Below, in pieces: positions 63,090 through 64,000 of a DNA stretch of 64,000 nt (its first letter is position 1; each line of letters opens with the position of its first letter). The notes beneath the pieces are model-generated. The model had not been told where the DNA came from. It saw only the letters and a program-made list of their open reading frames with translations, and ran no database searches. The translations under genes were made by a program, and so were the position numbers. This DNA comes from an uncultured Maribacter sp. (GTDB lineage Bacteria; Bacteroidota; Bacteroidia; Flavobacteriales; Flavobacteriaceae), in NCBI GenBank assembly GCA_947493885.1, contig CANLTE010000003.1:248001-312000 (forward strand), written 5' to 3'.

Positions 63090-63722
63090 TTAATGTTCTA
63101 AATCCTCTTTTCGTTCTTTTACCTTTTGAGTATTAAATCGCGAAGGCCATCTGGTTTTAAACCCAGGAGAGTGCGGGTTGTGACAGTTAACACATGTTAG
63201 TGATGCCCTAGGAGGAGTCCAACCAGCAATTTTTTTTCCATGTGCACCTCCTTTCCAATCCTCAAATTGAGTACTATGGCATTGAGCGCATAGTTTATAG
63301 CTTTTATTAAAATCTATTTTACTGCCGGTAATTGTGTTTAATACATTCATGTTATTTTCATCATGACAAGTAATACAGTTCATTGCTTCAGAACTGGCGT
63401 GATCCATGGTAACATCCCAATGTGCCTTTTTAATACTCTTTCCCTTTAATTTATATAGTAATCCAGTATGACATTCAATACAAGCATAAGACTTTATTTG
63501 GCTTTTTCGTTCGGGAATTAAAAATGTATGTTCACCTTCATTAACTTCAATAGTTTTAACATTATCTATAAAAATTTCAGAGGATAATTCACCATGATAT
63601 TCAATACTCTTACCTTCTATTTTATCATTTAAATTATGATATTCTCCCTCTTTATGCTTACACGAAAAAAACATAATAAAAATGAAGTAACAGAGAATGT
63701 ATATGTTTTTTTTATTATTCAT
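63090..63722 (-). CDS. Tetrahaem cytochrome c lipoprotein
   Basis: This 210-aa lipoprotein has a signal with lipobox FFSC21. It has four CxxCH haem motifs: CIECH, CITCH, CAQCH and CVNCH, with extra histidines as distal ligands (HWDVTMDH). The size and haem arrangement resemble NapC/NrfH-like or DsrJ-like periplasmic cytochromes but without a long membrane anchor. It sits between the NapB-like and Fe-S genes and probably carries electrons between them. Confidence 0.85.
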   Translation of the reverse strand: MNNKKNIYILCYFIFIMFFSCKHKEGEYHNLNDKIEGKSIEYHGELSSEIFIDNVKTIEVNEGEHTFLIPERKSQIKSYACIECHTGLLYKLKGKSIKKAHWDVTMDHASSEAMNCITCHDENNMNVLNTITGSKIDFNKSYKLCAQCHSTQFEDWKGGAHGKKIAGWTPPRASLTCVNCHNPHSPGFKTRWPSRFNTQKVKERKEDLEH

Positions 63723-64000
63723 TAGTATTATTAATGGTTCTTATAAAAGGTTTTATTTTATTTGGAACTCTATCCGTTGGAACATGACACTGACGACAAT
63801 TTATACGCTCAGGATGCGATACTCTAATTTCTTTTGGAGCTGCTGGCCCTGCATGGCAGGATAAACAATTTTCTCGCATTTGTATTTGATGTGGTATTAA
63901 GGGTGGAGTTCCTAATAGGGCATTATTAACACCAACCTTTGGAGCAAGTATTTTAACTAAATTGGTAGGCTTAAAAAGAGAATTACTATTTTGAGCTACA
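63715..64000 (-). CDS. napB: NapB-like dihaem cytochrome c, partial
   Basis: Read on the minus strand from the window edge, the frame gives a C-terminal ~95 aa with two haem motifs, ENCLSCHAGPAAP and INCRQCHVPTD, and the intervening IRVSHPER. This is the NapB pattern, the small subunit of periplasmic nitrate reductase NapAB. The stop at 63715 overlaps the downstream gene's start by 8 bp. The N-terminus and presumably napA lie beyond the window. Family good; pathway is inferred. Confidence 0.8.
   Translation of the reverse strand, partial: VAQNSNSLFKPTNLVKILAPKVGVNNALLGTPPLIPHQIQMRENCLSCHAGPAAPKEIRVSHPERINCRQCHVPTDRVPNKIKPFIRTINNTNE

Noticed and set aside
1-64000. CRISPR arrays, transposases, integrases, rRNA genes
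   Set aside because: Looked for direct-repeat arrays, DDE or tyrosine recombinase motifs and conserved rRNA sequence; none was seen.

Overview
The window reads as a chromosome segment of a marine-type member of the Flavobacteriaceae (Bacteroidota). It is AT-rich. It has a SusC/SusD polysaccharide utilisation locus (PUL) with a GH16/GH3 laminarin-type enzyme pair, many lipoproteins with Bacteroidota-style signal peptides, DUF983 and DUF5107-TPR families, promoter -7 boxes of the TAnnTTTG type, and mostly SD-poor starts. No rRNA, intact tRNA, CRISPR array or transposase was seen.

Layout. (1) 1-4661: truncated FMN reductase, mono-haem cytochrome, DUF1772 and DUF5367-type membrane proteins, NmrA-type oxidoreductase, tiny glycine-zipper protein, CPBP protease and an AraC regulator. 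(2) 4662-8407: a three-gene islet (D-serine-dehydratase/D-threonine-aldolase family enzyme, serine beta-lactamase-fold hydrolase, MarR regulator with two operator palindromes). It is bounded by two similar tRNA-3'-end-like plus terminator sequences, which suggests an old integration scar. (3) 8408-16641: an envelope cluster with a lipid-anchored Tle1/DUF2235 phospholipase-like protein, three paralogous lipoproteins, an HtrA-like PDZ protease, a secreted helical protein, an MBL hydrolase, two outer-membrane barrels and a K+-channel-like protein. This is the best candidate for an undescribed system. (4) 16786-23367: an RND efflux operon whose TolC subunit carries an N-terminal periplasmic-binding-protein domain. 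(5) 23571-38480: a laminarin-type PUL (SusC, SusD, surface glycan-binding protein with a recent internal duplication, GH16, GH3) with a membrane-spanning beta-propeller/Y_Y_Y/LuxR regulator upstream and a beta-helix lipoprotein beyond it.

(6) 38714-44652: pirin, an HTH-TM-LamG-like membrane protein facing a DUF5107-TPR protein, and a sugar-kinase relic. (7) 44694-52126: remains of a second sugar locus: AraC regulator, TIM-barrel isomerase, DUF6807 protein, a glucose-dehydrogenase-like/cytochrome c lipoprotein, and a badly broken DUF5703 gene. (8) 52185-55088: DUF983, AraC, and a RimB-RimK fusion. (9) 55175-60689: a TetR-controlled operon of small exported protein, ABC exporter, HlyD and TolC. 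The ABC subunit has lost nearly all canonical catalytic motifs of its nucleotide-binding domain. (10) 60722-64000: NrfD, 4Fe-4S protein, tetrahaem lipoprotein and NapB-like dihaem cytochrome, a respiratory module probably serving periplasmic nitrate reduction, running off the window edge.

Functions are assigned from motifs and remembered family resemblance only. No database search was possible.
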